Assembly: GCA_963082975.1 (NCBI GenBank)
Contig: OY720346.1
Coordinates: forward strand, 23,120,720-23,184,719
DNA length: 64,000 nucleotides
From: Labia minor
Taxonomy: Eukaryota; Arthropoda; Insecta; Dermaptera; Spongiphoridae
Reading direction: 5' to 3'
Shown: piece by piece, positions 35,151 to 45,855 of the stretch
Position numbering within the stretch: the first letter of the stretch is position 1
Layout of the letters: every line of letters begins with the position of its first letter
Program-made: the position numbers and the translations under genes
The notes under the pieces: generated by a model
What the model was told of the DNA's origin: nothing
Database searches by the model: none
What the model saw: the letters and a program-made list of their open reading frames with translations, nothing else

Positions 35151-36684
35151 TATAGTCTAATGTCTTTCGCATTCCAAAATGGTTAGTTTTCGAGATATTG
35201 AAAACGAGTCATATCCTTCGGTTTTACCTTAATATATATTGGTATACCTATACTATACTGTATATATAAATTAAAAAGTTAGTCCTACATTAATTGCATG
35301 TATCAATGTATATTTCCATACCCTACTTCAAATTTTAGTATATATAATTTAGTTGTGATAGTTTATTCCTCATCAATGCATGACTCCAATGAAAAAAAAA
35401 CAACTTAGTTTGTTATAGTTGCATTTTCAGTGACCATAACCAATTAAATAATCAATGGGATATTAAGTTGTTCTCTTTGTGATGAGTGTCCTCACCCCAC
35501 TATCCTTTAAAATAAATTATCTGATTTAAATAGAAAAATATAAAACAATATTCAAATAGATGTAACTAGAAAATTGATTTTAAATATTAGAAAACATTAA
35601 TTTTTGAAGATTTTGAAAATATTTTATTATAAACTTTTTTCATTTTCTTTAACATAAAATTTTTGGAAATTATCAATTTTTATTCTATTAAGATATTTAA
35701 ATTTTAGATTTTACTTTGACACTATTTGTGTCTTTATTACACTTATTATTAATTTTTTATAGTTAACCCACCAAATCGTTTCCTTATTGGGTTTACTAAA
35801 AACAAACTTTTCGCTAATTTTTCGATACGAAAATCTATATTATATAAATTGGATTAGGAGAAAAAAAATCCATTTATTTATATCATTAAATATTTAAATA
35901 ATTTAATGGAAATGCATCAATGTTAAATACAGTTAATAAACAAATATTGATAAATAAAATAATTATAATATTAAAATATATAAATATTTTTAAATTTCAT
36001 AAATATATATGTATATATAGGTATATTTATTTAGTAGTAGGGGTATATTGAAATTTAATTTGCATCTTCTCTAATCCGACGAAATAACAAATAAATCTCT
36101 GAAAAACATCAATTTTGTTATTTATATATATTCCTCTGCTTCTACTGATTGAAAATTCAATGTTTTTATTTATTTATTTTTTTTTTATGTACATAGAATT
36201 TAAAAAAAAGAACAACATAAATGAAATAAATCAAATGTATTCAATGAAGAGCAATCACTTTATTTAAATAAAAAAGATTGTGTCTTCTTCCCACTTGTTA
36301 GTTAAAAAGAGATTGTAAAATTGCTGGCTTTTTGTTTAATATTTGATTAAACTACAATCACTATTCTACGAAAATAAATATCTTGAAAAATAAAATATAA
36401 ACCCTTATTATTATTTATTTTACAAAAACAAAATTTATTAAATGAAATCGGAATGATCAAATTTCCTAAATGAGATAATGTTACATTTTTTTTCAATTGA
36501 TAAAAAATTAAAAATATCCTTGAATTAAAGGTGTAGCTGGTATTTTATTAAATTAAATAATTTATAATGGTTAGATGATATTATACAAATATTGATTTAA
36601 AATATATTTAATACTAAAATCTTAATGTACAAAACGCAGAATTAAAAAATGTAGAAATATTTATTTTCTTTCTTGAAGAATAAA
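35151..36684. other. AT-rich stretch, nothing recognised
   Basis: AT-rich spacer with homopolymer runs and no recognised signals. Confidence 0.4.
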
Positions 36685-37865
36685 ATTATTTGTGAAGAAT
36701 TTAAATTGAACTTGAAATCGGATAACACCTGATTTTATGAATTAAAGGGGTTTATTTTATTATAAACTTTATCGAAGTTAAAATGTATAAAATTTTGCCA
36801 ATTATATTAAATGAGTGTGAGGCGTGGCCTATGTCTTTGAAAGACTAGAATAGATTTAAAGAATTTGAAATAGGATTTTTCGTTGCGTTTTAGAGGCCGA
36901 AGAAAGATGAAATCAATGGCGGAGACTACATAACGAGAAATCATATTACCTCTATTACGAGGAGAGAAAAGTTGGTTCAGAAAAAAAAAAGAAAAAAAGT
37001 AAAAAATTTATAAACACGAGAAAAGTGAAACTTTCGTGAATGATACAATGTTTTTTTACCGACCGACGATAGTAAGGGAGGTATTGTTTTCACACCAAAT
37101 TTCACATGTGGAGATTTTTACATATCTCCACGAATCATGCATTTTCTAAACAGAAAAAAGTATTTTTAGCATGATGTCTGTCCGTCCGTCCGTATAGATG
37201 GGTACAGCCTGAACGGCTCAACGGATTTTGATGAAACTTGGTATAGTTACTTAATGCATCAGTATGAAGAATTGATCAACTTTTGGTGCAATTCCGGAAA
37301 CCGGAAGTGGTAGTATTAGCGATCGACTATAGGAAGGGAAGGGTTATTTTGACACCAAATTTCACATGAGGAGATTTTTTACATATCACCACGAATCATG
37401 TACTTTGTGGTGGTTTTATTCTCGAGAAAAATCATATTTATTAGTTTTTTTCCTTAATTTAAAATTATATGACGTCATCCAGCCATTCATGACGTCACAG
37501 CCTGGTCTTGCATATATATTATAAATAAAATAAAATTAAAAATGTTTATATTTATTATTTATGTATCCATATCTGTTTTTTATTATATTAATAGATATAT
37601 TAAAATTATTTGAAATTGTTTCTGTAGCTGGAAATTAATTTACTTACATATATATTATAAATAAAATAAAATTAAAAATATTTATGTTATATCCATATCT
37701 GTTTTTTTCTAAAACAACAGGCTCAACTATTATTTTATTAATGTGGGAAGGGACGTGAGAGAGATGAGAGAGGGTAGGGGTTGGATGGTTGTGTCTCAGG
37801 ATAGGGACTTGGAGAAATGCGGTTGCTGCGGCCAAGAACTTTCGACTTTCGAAGAGTCATAGAGA
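36685..37865 (+). pseudogene. RTE-like LINE C-terminal/3' region split by HINE-A
   Basis: At 36685-36985 the words GAAGAATTTAAATTGAACTT, AATGTATAAAATTTTGCC and GCGTGGCCTATG correspond to the LINE block encoding KIYK..ILP..LYGCEAWSM. At 37739-37865 the sequence resumes with GTGGGAAGGGACGTGAGAG and GGCCAAGAACTTTCGACTTT, the 3' end of the same LINE type, followed by AGATAGAAAGAT, the usual AGAT-type tail. Between them lies a HINE-A element (37057-37707). Frames are broken throughout. Confidence 0.65.
37057..37707 (+). mobile_element. HINE-A, 3' hairpin replaced by a partial repeat
   Basis: Begins after a T run with ACCGACCGACGATAGTAAGG; microsatellite GTCTGTCCGTCCGTCCG at 37177-37193. It reaches CTGGAAATTAATTTACTT at 37643, just before the usual CGTCGGTCGGT motif, and then repeats ~65 bp of its own interior (ACATATATATTATAAATA ... 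CATATCTGTTTTTT). The proper 3' end is missing, so this copy could not have been mobile in its present form. Confidence 0.7.
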
Positions 37866-38016
37866 TAGAAAGATATATATATATATATGATATTTTATAA
37901 TTATAAACCTAATGAATAATTAATTCGATCAAAAGAGTAAAATCCTTAAAATATATGAAAAAAAAATTAAATTATATAATGATTATTTCAAAAAGAATAT
38001 AAATAATACCTTCCCT

Positions 38017-38037
38017 TCCTATCGCCGTTCGGTAAAA
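38017..38037 (-). repeat. HINE-A-type 5' end fragment
   Basis: CTATCGCCGTTCGGTAAAAA is the inverse of a diverged HINE-A start (ACCGAACGGCGATAG). Confidence 0.45.
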
Positions 38038-38244
38038 ATTTAAGACAAAGAAACAGATAGATAAAATATAATTGATTTAAAAATGAAAAAAAAAATCAAG
38101 AAAAATGTAATTTTATATTTTCGATAATTTTTCATTTATAAATAATTAATAAGTCATACGTTTGCATTTATTTACCGTTCTACAAAGTTAAATTTCAGGA
38201 AAATAGAAAGCTGAAAGTCCAATGTAAATGAAACATAAATAACA

Positions 38245-38690
38245 AATGTTAATACTGTTCAAATTGGTGACCTGCAGCATCAATACAATTCTGAGTACGA
38301 GTCACCACTGATTCTGTACATCGTATCAAAACGTCCAATGAGATTTCTCTACACACTGCTTGAATCTCATTCCAAAGAATGTCTAGGTTACGTGGTTTAC
38401 GTTTGTACACCTCATCTTTTACTGTGCCCCACAAGAAGAAATCCAGTGGTGTAAGGTCTGGAGAGCGTGCTGGAAACTCGATTGGCCCCCTGCGTCCTAT
38501 CCACTGGCCCGACAAATTTTGATCCAGGTAAGCTCGTACGTCCCTGTGATAGTGCGGCGGGGCACCATCTTGTTGAAAATAAAAATCATCATTACCGTAT
38601 AATGCACGAATGGCAGGAAATAGAGAACGGGAAAACTACAATAGTTTAAAGTGTGTATACATTTTTTTGAAGCACCCTGTATATATATAT
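38245..38690 (-). pseudogene. DD41D mariner-like transposase, N-terminally deleted
   Basis: On the minus strand an open frame runs from about 38632 to 38249. It includes YGNDDFYFQQDGAPPHYHRD, FPARSPDLTPLDFFLWGTVK and KRKPRNLDILWNEIQAV, and ends AAGHQFEQY. The Asp of QQDGAPPH and the Asp of TPLDFF are 41 residues apart, the DD41D spacing of visitor/rosa-type Tc1/mariner elements. The N-terminal HTH domain and first catalytic Asp are gone; the frame abuts TIR-like sequence ending GAAGCACCCTGTA (to 38682). The left terminus is absent. The preserved frame suggests fairly recent decay. Confidence 0.75.
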
Positions 38691-38704
38691 ATATAATGTT
38701 GTTT

Positions 38705-38758
38705 GTAAATTAATTTATTTCAAATCATCGGTTGGTTCTGTGCCTGACCAGAGCTCAT
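38705..38758 (+). repeat. HINE-A-subtype 3' end fragment
   Basis: TTATTTCAAATCATCGGTTGG followed by TTCTGTGCCTGACCAGAGCT matches the 3' end of the divergent copy at 58180-58660 (CGTCGGTCGGTTCTGTGCC), a HINE-A subtype. Only this end is present. Confidence 0.5.
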
Positions 38759-38759
38759 A

Positions 38760-39325
38760 TATTTTATAAATTTGAAATATGCAATTTGTAGATATGGTTA
38801 TTTTAAAATATTATCTATAAGTTTATTTTAAATTAAATTATTAAAAATATAATATTTTTATATTTTTTGATCTCTTCTCCACCATCTTTCTCTCTTTAGA
38901 GATTTGTATAAAATTAATCAACTAATTGAATGTTGTTGACAATTCGATATTTGTGACGAGTTTATTTTTACAATTCCACTTACTTAATCCATAAATGGAG
39001 ATAATAAGTAATTAAATGATTTTAATATTTTTTTTCAAATAAATAAAAAATTAATTATTTAATATCTTAACACTCCAGGTTTTTATTAATATAATTTATA
39101 GATCTTAAAGAGTAATGTCTTAATATTTAAATTAAATTATATTAATGCTTGTTTTTTTTAAAGTAGGTATGAGATAAATATAACTCAAACAAAATAAATG
39201 AATTTTGAGATAAAATATTTGTTTTTATAATTGATAAAATTTAGTTAAATTTATTTAACTTAAATCCAAATATTATAATACCTAGATGGTTGTAATAAAA
39301 AAAAATTTTCATTGATGTTGTTATA
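38760..39325. other. AT-rich stretch, nothing recognised
   Basis: AT-rich spacer before the DD41D palindromic element. Confidence 0.4.
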
Positions 39326-40231
39326 CAGGGTCCGGCAGTCAAACCTGACGGTTTTTGAAATGGGATAAATAAAAAAGTTGTGTTGAGATATTTTAATTAT
39401 TTTTTTTTTATTGTAAAGTGGAGAATTGGAAATTTAACATTCATAATAAAAAAGCACAAAAATAACTTATGTAGCAAAAATTATGTCACTTAAATGATGA
39501 CCACCATTTTCTCTACACTGTACGAGTCTCCTGGAGAAGTTAGTCATGACTCTCTTCAATGTTTGGCGCGGGATCTCACGACTTTCTCGCCGAATGTTCT
39601 CCTTCAGTTGGTTCAAATTATTTGGTCTGTTAACATAAACTCTTCCCTTGAGGTACCCCCATAGATAAAAGTCACAAGGGGACAAGTCGGGAGAACGTGC
39701 CGGCCATTCGATGTCACCCCTGAGCGAGATCAGCTTACCGGGGAAAAATCCTCCTGAGTTGAGCCATGGACGCCCGAGAGGTATGGGCAGTTGCTCCGTC
39801 CTCCTGAAACCAGACCCTCCTGAGAGGGATACGATGGCGACGTAACTCTGGAATGAGAAAGTCACGGATCATGGCAAGATAACGCGCTGAGTTCACTGTC
39901 ACTGTTTGGCCATTATCCTCAAAAAAATAAGGCCCTAACTCTGTTGACCTACACACTGCAGCCCAGACAGTTACTCTTTCACAGTGAAGGGGCTGCTGGT
40001 GAAGTTCCTGTGGGTTTCTTGGAGCCCAATATCGAAGTGTAGAGAAAATGGAGGTCATCATTTAAGTGACATAATTTTTGCTACATAAGTTATTTTTGTG
40101 CTTTTTTTATTATGAATGTTAAATTTCCAATTCTCCTCTTTACAATAAAAAAAAATAATTAAAATATCTCAACACACAACTTTTTTATTTATCCCATTTC
40201 AAAAACCGTCAGGTTTGACTGCCGGACCCTG
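39326..40231 (-). mobile_element. DD41D mariner-like element refolded as a palindrome
   Basis: Starts CAGGGTCCGGCAGTCAAACC after TA and ends with its inverse before TA (40232-40233). The terminal inverted repeats are about 195 bp each (39326-39520 and 40036-40231), nearly identical, differing by small indels and a few substitutions. The left arm includes the last ~18 codons of the transposase gene; the right arm carries the same coding end inverted in place of the gene start. The catalytic core between the arms is retained but frameshifted. The 906-bp unit therefore looks like a copy whose right half was overwritten by its left end. Confidence 0.85.
39467..40035 (-). pseudogene. DD41D mariner-like transposase, 5' deleted and frameshifted
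   Basis: On the minus strand: RYWAPRNPQELHQQPLHCER, VTVWAAVC, YLAMIRDFLIPELRR, VWFQEDGATAHTSRASM, then a one-base insertion in the C run near 39738, then GKLISLRGDIEWPARSPDLS, PCDFYLWGYLKGRVYVNRP and the C-terminus HHLSDIIFAT. After the frame is corrected for spacing, the Asp of QEDGATAH and the Asp of SPCDFY are 41 residues apart, as in the 38-kb relic, but sequence differences show a distinct family. HTH domain and first catalytic Asp are missing. Confidence 0.8.
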
Positions 40232-40601
40232 TATATGTTGTAGGCAAATGGTAATTTTAGGAAAATAGCATTTGCCTAGAAAAAAGCCATTTGGCTAAAT
40301 CTTTGTTGGGCAAATAGCATTAACTATTACAGTAGCCAATTACGAAATTGTTTTAAAAATTTTTTGTTCTTTATTGTATATTTATCTAATTTCAGCTTGC
40401 CATAAATTCAGTGCATTTTTGAGTTCATGTCAAAATCAAAATTTGTTTGATAAAAATAAAATAAATAAATAATAAAAATCCGAAGATGTACCAAATGGTG
40501 GAATATTATCTTAGGAATTATTAGAGAATGTATCCATTGTCATTGAAGTAACATTACCCAGTACATCAAGTGATATAATTTTTCCAAAATATTAGAAAAT
40601 A

Positions 40602-41205
40602 AGCTGGAGTGTCTCCACTCGCTATCTCGCAATTGGAATTGGATTAATTAATATTATTAACATATATTATATTTAAATTAAATTTAATTAATTATAAATT
40701 ATAAATTGAAATTAACAAATATATATTAAACCAGCGCGTGTTTGACTCTTTGTTGATGGCACTATGTCACGTTCTAGCGCGTTATTTGTAGTCGTGTTAA
40801 AAAATTAATTCCGGTACTTTCAGCGATTCAATCATAGCATCATCTATAAATAGCAGTTTTATACAATTTTTAATCATGTGAAAAATTATCAAACGTATAT
40901 CTTTATTTTTACGGTCACTTTAGAGGAAAAAAAATCAAAACGTGGTAGGTAATGATTCTCTTTCGGTTGAGCTACATTTCTTAAAAGCTGATAGAAAACT
41001 ACGAATTTTGAATAATGCCCGTATACCAAATTTCATGATTCTAGCTGAAATCGTTTTTGCGTAATCTTGGTTACATATATACATACATACACACACAGAC
41101 ATTTTTCTCAACCTTAGTGAAAATGATTCAGGAACCTTCAAAACGTATAAAAACATCAAAATCTCGACATCGAAAATTTTCGTGATCGCATCTGGCGAGA
41201 TAGTA
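40602..41205 (-). mobile_element. HINE-B nested in the Ginger-like element
   Basis: Plus-strand start AGCTGGAGTGTCTCCACTCG (inverse 3' hairpin), then CTATCTCGCAATTGG; the body has the inverse GGTATACGGGCATTATTC block and CA/CATA microsatellite (41071-41097); ends CATCTGGCGAGATAGTAAAA. Both subterminal motifs are intact. Flanks ATTAGAAAATA and AAAATCATTG rejoin as host element sequence. Confidence 0.75.
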
Positions 41206-41234
41206 AAAATCATTGTGAAGATAGTATTAATTTT

Positions 41235-41440
41235 TATTGTTGTGTTTGCGGTAAAGCCTGTAGGATAATGCATGCTTAACATGTAATAAAAACGTCCATT
41301 TAATTTGTGGTGAACCAAAAAAGATTCCGATGAACAAATAATTTGTGACCATTGTCTCCGTGAAGAGGACATTATAACAAATCAATTAAATCATATGAAG
41401 GACAATTAAAAGCGGCCGAATTAATGGAAAATAAAAGTAA
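41235..41440 (+). pseudogene. Cys-rich C-terminal fragment of an integrase-like transposase
   Basis: In shifting plus-strand frames the segment encodes CVCGKAC, then NVHLICGEPKK, then IICDHCLREEDIITNQ, and finally SYEGQLKAAELMENKS. The order Cx2C ... Hx2C ... Cx2C followed by a basic/Ala-rich YxGQxKAAExM motif resembles the zinc-ribbon and tail at the end of KRBA2-like and Ginger integrase proteins. Frameshifts separate each piece, so it is dead. It supports assigning the enclosing TIR element to Ginger, but no catalytic DDE region is present to confirm it. Confidence 0.4.
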
Positions 41441-41724
41441 TACTATTTGCCCAACAAAGATTTAGCCAAATGGCTATTTTTCTAAGCAAATGCTATTTTC
41501 CTAAAATTGCCATTTGCCTTCTACATATACATGTTGGTAATTTAAATATAAAAAAAATGTTGGGTTCTCTATATTAAAAACCAATCACTAATAATTATTA
41601 AAATAGTCTCTGTATCGAAATTGTTTCAATTTATACTAATTCCCTTTTTATATTTAGTTTTCTAATGCATTTAGCAAAGAAAAGAATTATATTTTTTAAT
41701 ACAAAGTAAAATCTAAGCTTTTTA

Positions 41725-42211
41725 CTTTCCCGCATACTTCGTATAAGGGAAGTATTGGAATCGTCAAAAATTTCGACTTCGAGATTTCGATAGATCTTGA
41801 CGTTTTAGACCTCCCTGAGTCGGAAAATACCATTTTTCGAATTATGTCTGTGTGTGTGTGTATGTATGGATGTATGTATGTATGTAATGTCTGTAAGCAA
41901 ATTTACTCAAAAACTAATCAAGCTAGGACTTCGAAATTTGGTACACCGATATTATTCACAGTTTGTAGATTTCTATCAAAATTTCGTCGAAATCGGTTAA
42001 CCGGAAGTGGTACTTTACCTAAACTGGTTGCGTTTACCTTTCAAGTAAAGTACCAGTTTGCTTCGAGATATTTGCTTCCTATTTTGTATATAGATTTAAA
42101 AATATGAAAAAAATTCAGATACCAAATTTCATCATAATCTGACTACCGGAAGTGACATTTTACCTATATAAGTACCTATACAAGTAGCGTTAGGTGTAAA
42201 TTATAAATATA
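41725..42211 (+). mobile_element. HINE-C, 5' part (interrupted by a Helitron)
   Basis: Begins CTTTCCCGCATACTTCG; TGTG/TATG microsatellite at 41846-41887; then AGGACTTCGAAATTTGGTAC, GTTAACCGGAAGTGGTACT and a second CTACCGGAAGTGACATTTTA. At 42211 the sequence is cut by the Helitron CTAG end and resumes at 46969. The 87-residue frame at 41844-42107 is a repeat translation, not a gene. Confidence 0.8.
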
Positions 42212-42439
42212 CTAGCTGCTCAGAGCTCCTTCGTCGCTCTTCACATCTAGACGGGGGCTCCGCCCCCTGTACCCCCGAATGGTACATAGTATTTGGTTGA
42301 AAGTAGTAAAAGGTTTTCATCCATTTTGTTTCAAACAATGTATAACATAAAACATTCATTTCTTATTGTGTGATTATTTAAAATATATTTTAATTTATTT
42401 AGTAAATTAATTATATATATTATTATTGAATATGTTATA

Positions 42440-43105
42440 TCTATCTACTCGAAAGTTCTTGGCAGCTACAACCACATTTCTCCAAGTGTCCCCGGTGACC
42501 TCATCTTTCTTTGGCCAATAAATGCTGGAAAGAATAATCTGAATCTACTCTCATCTCCCAGGGTCATAGACCATACGTGGCTCAACGGTACTCGAAAGTT
42601 CTTGGCAGCTACAACCACATTTCTCCAAGTGTCCTTATCCTGAGACTCTGTTCCATCTTTCTTACGTCATTCGCTGGTGTCCTCATCTTTTGCCCATAAA
42701 TGCTGGGAAGAATCCTATTCTCAAATACTCTGAATCCACTCTCATCTCCTAAGATCATAGACCATGTATCACACTCATATAATACAACAGACAAAATAAT
42801 TGTTTTATATATTTTAATTTTCATTCCCTTTTATAATAATTTTGATGAGATAAGCCTCTTTACTGCATGATAACAGGCGTTTCCCGATTGCAACTTCGAT
42901 TTAAATTCTTCTCAAATATTATTATCCTTCGTGATTACATTCAATTTTTCTACATATTCAAATTCTACATTTTGTTTGTTAATACTGCTCCTGTTTGTTT
43001 CTAAATATATTTATTTATCATTATTAATTTCAAACCTCATCTCTTTTCCTACCTCGATTAATTTTTCCTCGCTATCTGTAATTGCAATTGCCGAATCTCC
43101 TATTT
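42440..43105 (-). pseudogene. RTE-like LINE C-terminal/3' segment carried by the Helitron
   Basis: On the minus strand the segment encodes EEKLIEVGKEMRFEIN, KSKLQSGNACYHAVKRLI, KIYKTIILSVVLYECDTWSM, LGDESGFRVFENRI and IYGQKMRTPA with frame breaks, the connection and C-terminal region of RTE-like LINE reverse transcriptase. It continues beyond the hAT at 46441-46640 (KNREFN, ILGDPDDLNIIG-like). A 46-bp block containing CTCGAAAGTTCTTGGCAGCT occurs twice as a direct repeat (42446-42491 and 42589-42634). Confidence 0.7.
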
Positions 43106-43491
43106 AATAGGTTCTTAAACTTATGTACTCCACGGACCCCCACTTGAAAAAATTTTTTTTGACGGACCCCCATCACAACTTTAGGTACTTTTCGTCATTT
43201 TATTAATTAATTTCTGGCTTACGATCTCATAAGGACAAGGATATATGATGAATATTTCTAACAGTGATTGGTGAATAACGATTTTTTTGCATATTGTAGA
43301 ACACATTTTATTAGAAATTATAATATTGAAGAAAGAAAATACAAACATTGTCATAGCAACAAATCTCACAAATTATAATGGGTACTTACATTAAATTCAT
43401 ATAAATATTTTATAATTTTTTTCAGAAAATATTAAATAAGAAATATTTTAAAAAATAACTGCATCTATCTCATTAAATATAACTTACATAT

Positions 43492-45351
43492 TTAATGAGA
43501 TGTATGCAGTTGTTTTCTTGAAACAAGAATCTCAATATCTGGCTTAATATTGGAAACTTTTAATCTAAGATCCGGCTCTACATTTAATTTGTTTCTATAT
43601 TTAGACTTAATATAAAATAGTACCGAAAAAGCTTGTTCGCATAAATATGTTGTGCAGAATGGAATCAAGTGTTGAAGTGCTTTATTTGCAAGCGCAGGAT
43701 AATCTGACCTGAGAAGTAACCAAAAGTTGCTCAATTCAGTTTTGTTAAATTTTAGTTTATAAGTTGTATCACATGATAATTCCACGAGAATATCTTGTTC
43801 AGGTGCAGATAAATGTTTAGCATTTGTAATTTCCATATTAAATGGATCTCTGATCCAGTTATTGCAAGGATCAGGAGTAGAAAAATACTTCCTGAAGTTG
43901 CTTTTCAAAGTAATTAAATGTTCAACAAATAATTGACGCGTTTGATTAAGCAATTTTTCACTGGAGCTTTCTATGAAATCATTGAGAGTTGGAAAAGACT
44001 CATATACACCGTTCTGGATGCGTTTCGACCACAAGTCGATTTTTTTAATCATTGCTTCTATTTTATCTTCAACTTTAAATATATTTACAACAGTACCTTG
44101 CAGGCTCAAATTAAGTTCGTTCAATTTTGTAAAAATATCAGTCAAGTAAGCCACCTTAGCTAACCAGATAAAATCATTGAAACATTCGGTCAGTTCAAAA
44201 TGCGCATCTATTAAAAACAATCGTATTTCATCTCGAAGCTCAAAAAGGCGAATGAGTACTTTCCCGCGGGACAACCAACGTACATCTGTATGTAATAATA
44301 AATGTGTATGTTGACTACCCATTTCCTCACACAAAATTTTAAAAACTCTGGAATTAAGTGGACGAGCCTTAATGAAATTGACAATTTTAACTACTTCGTC
44401 TAATGTTCTTTTCAAATCTGGTGACATATTTTTGGCTGCTAATGATTCTCTGTGAATGCAGCAATGATTCCAAACAACCTGAGGCGCAACATTTTTAATA
44501 AGAGCAATCAATCCAGTTCTTGTACCTGACATTGCACGAGCACCATCAGTGCAAATTCCAACACATTTTGGCCACTCTATTTCATTTTCGGTTATAAAAT
44601 TATTCAAACTGTTAAATATGTCATTAGCTGTCGTTCGTGAAGGTAGTGAATCACAAAACAATACATCTTCTTGTATTTGATTTTCAAACTCATATCTAAT
44701 GAAAGCTAACAAATTGGCATTATTAGTGACATCAGTACTTTCATCCAATTGTAATGAGTAATAGTGACTTTTGCGCACTCTCGATATTAATTCTTCTTTT
44801 ATATTACATGACATGTCTTCAATCCTATTCTTAACCGTATCATTTGATAATGAAATCAAATTTATATCGTTTGCTGCTTTAGTTCCTAACATTATATTTG
44901 TAATTACTTTTGTAGCAGGAAGAATTAATTGCTCTGCTATATTATGCGGCTTTCCTGCTTTAGCAATAAGTAGAGCTACTTCATATGATGCCATTACTGC
45001 TTTCTTACTCATACCACCAGATCCCGTCTTTACCATCAATTTCTGACTTGAATTAAGTTCTTCTTTTTTCATTTTAAAAAATTCGATAGACTTACTAACA
45101 TGCTCGCTGTGCTTTGTTTGTAAATGACGTCTGAGATTAGCAGGTTTCATACTTTCATTGGATAAACTTTCCTGACATAGAACGCAGACTGGTCTTTCCA
45201 CATCATTGTTGCAAATATAAGTAAATCCAAATGATAAATAATCATCCGAATATTTTCTAGTTTTGCGTTTCTTGGTAGAGTTTGCTGTTGATGCCTCATC
45301 ATCTGATTCTTTCCGTTTCTGTGTTGAACCAGTTTGTAGCCAACGATCCAT
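43492..45351 (-). CDS. hAT transposase, BED finger, ZBED5-like, intact
   Basis: An uninterrupted 619-codon frame. The enzyme would cut and rejoin the hAT ends in the nucleus. An N-terminal basic stretch (KKRKTRK, residues 27-33) could serve as nuclear signal. A BED-type zinc finger has C56-x2-C59 and H76-x4-H81 (VCVLC ... HLQTKH). The RNase-H-like core shows YSLQLDESTDV (Asp203), VGICTDGARAMSG (Asp269) and HCCIHRESLAAK; the third acidic residue lies in TTYLCEQAFSVL (Glu572) in the C-terminal dimerisation region. Length and motif order match ZBED5/FAM200-type hAT transposases. The start at 45351 gives MDRWLQTG, usual for this group; another ATG upstream is in a different frame. No introns needed. 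Intactness suggests recent activity, though the left transposon end is altered. Confidence 0.92.
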   Translation of the reverse strand: MDRWLQTGSTQKRKESDDEASTANSTKKRKTRKYSDDYLSFGFTYICNNDVERPVCVLCQESLSNESMKPANLRRHLQTKHSEHVSKSIEFFKMKKEELNSSQKLMVKTGSGGMSKKAVMASYEVALLIAKAGKPHNIAEQLILPATKVITNIMLGTKAANDINLISLSNDTVKNRIEDMSCNIKEELISRVRKSHYYSLQLDESTDVTNNANLLAFIRYEFENQIQEDVLFCDSLPSRTTANDIFNSLNNFITENEIEWPKCVGICTDGARAMSGTRTGLIALIKNVAPQVVWNHCCIHRESLAAKNMSPDLKRTLDEVVKIVNFIKARPLNSRVFKILCEEMGSQHTHLLLHTDVRWLSRGKVLIRLFELRDEIRLFLIDAHFELTECFNDFIWLAKVAYLTDIFTKLNELNLSLQGTVVNIFKVEDKIEAMIKKIDLWSKRIQNGVYESFPTLNDFIESSSEKLLNQTRQLFVEHLITLKSNFRKYFSTPDPCNNWIRDPFNMEITNAKHLSAPEQDILVELSCDTTYKLKFNKTELSNFWLLLRSDYPALANKALQHLIPFCTTYLCEQAFSVLFYIKSKYRNKLNVEPDLRLKVSNIKPDIEILVSRKQLHTSH

Positions 45352-45455
45352 TTTATGGAGTAATTTATTAACATTGAACTACAATAATATAAATATAATA
45401 TAAATATAATATAAATATAACGAATTATTATTTACTAGCTATGTTTTAATATGAT

Positions 45456-45670
45456 TTTAAATGAATGTTTTAATATCATTTTAAATGAATGTTTTAAATC
45501 ATTTTAATAAATGTTTTAAATCATTTTAAATAAATGATTTAATATCATTTTAAATGAATATTAATTTATATAATAAATATATTTCGTAATTTGATTCTAA
45601 AATATTATTAATTTCGTAATTTGATTCTAAAATATTATTAATTTCGTAATTTGATTCTAAAATATTATTA
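45456..45670. repeat. Subterminal tandem repeats upstream of the hAT transposase
   Basis: A ~28-bp degenerate unit (ATTTTAAATGAATGTTTTAA variants) is repeated at about 45456-45560, then a perfect 30-bp unit (starts ATTTCGTAATTTGATTCTAA) occurs three times at 45581-45670. It lies in the 5' non-coding part of the hAT element. Confidence 0.85.
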
Positions 45671-45855
45671 AAATAAATATTTTTTATTCATAAAACTAAC
45701 TTATACTTACTCTCAAAAACAGCCTTTCTGGGAAATTGCAAAATGTGTTTAGTGTTTTTATAAAATAATGATCATGCAAATTACACTAAAAATTAAAAAA
45801 AATTATTAGCTATAATAAACTATTATTAGCTATAATTTAATTATAATTAATTAAA

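Larger units (their letters stand above)
40236..41525 (+). mobile_element. Ginger-like DNA transposon remnant with ~85-bp TIRs
   Basis: Starts TGTTGTAGGCAAATGG and, inward from the right, TGTAGAAGGCAAATGG; the arms continue with ATTTTAGGAAAATAGCA and AAATCTTTGTTGGGCAAATA for about 85 bp. Four-base TATA lies on both sides (40232-40235, 41526-41529). A TGT start, long TIRs and a 4-bp target duplication match Ginger-type elements (gypsy-integrase-like transposases), and the interior coding remnant supports this. A HINE-B (40602-41205) is inserted inside, leaving about 0.69 kb of original element. Classification is an inference. Confidence 0.5.

Noticed and set aside
40935..41372. 145-residue minus-strand frame as a possible gene
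   Set aside because: It spans a HINE-B and part of the Ginger-like element; no coherent domain.
43933..45046. Plus-strand frames inside the hAT gene
   Set aside because: Antisense to the intact 619-residue transposase and without motifs.
45581..45670. Three 30-bp repeats as a CRISPR-like array
   Set aside because: Units are directly adjacent without spacers and lie inside a eukaryotic hAT transposon.
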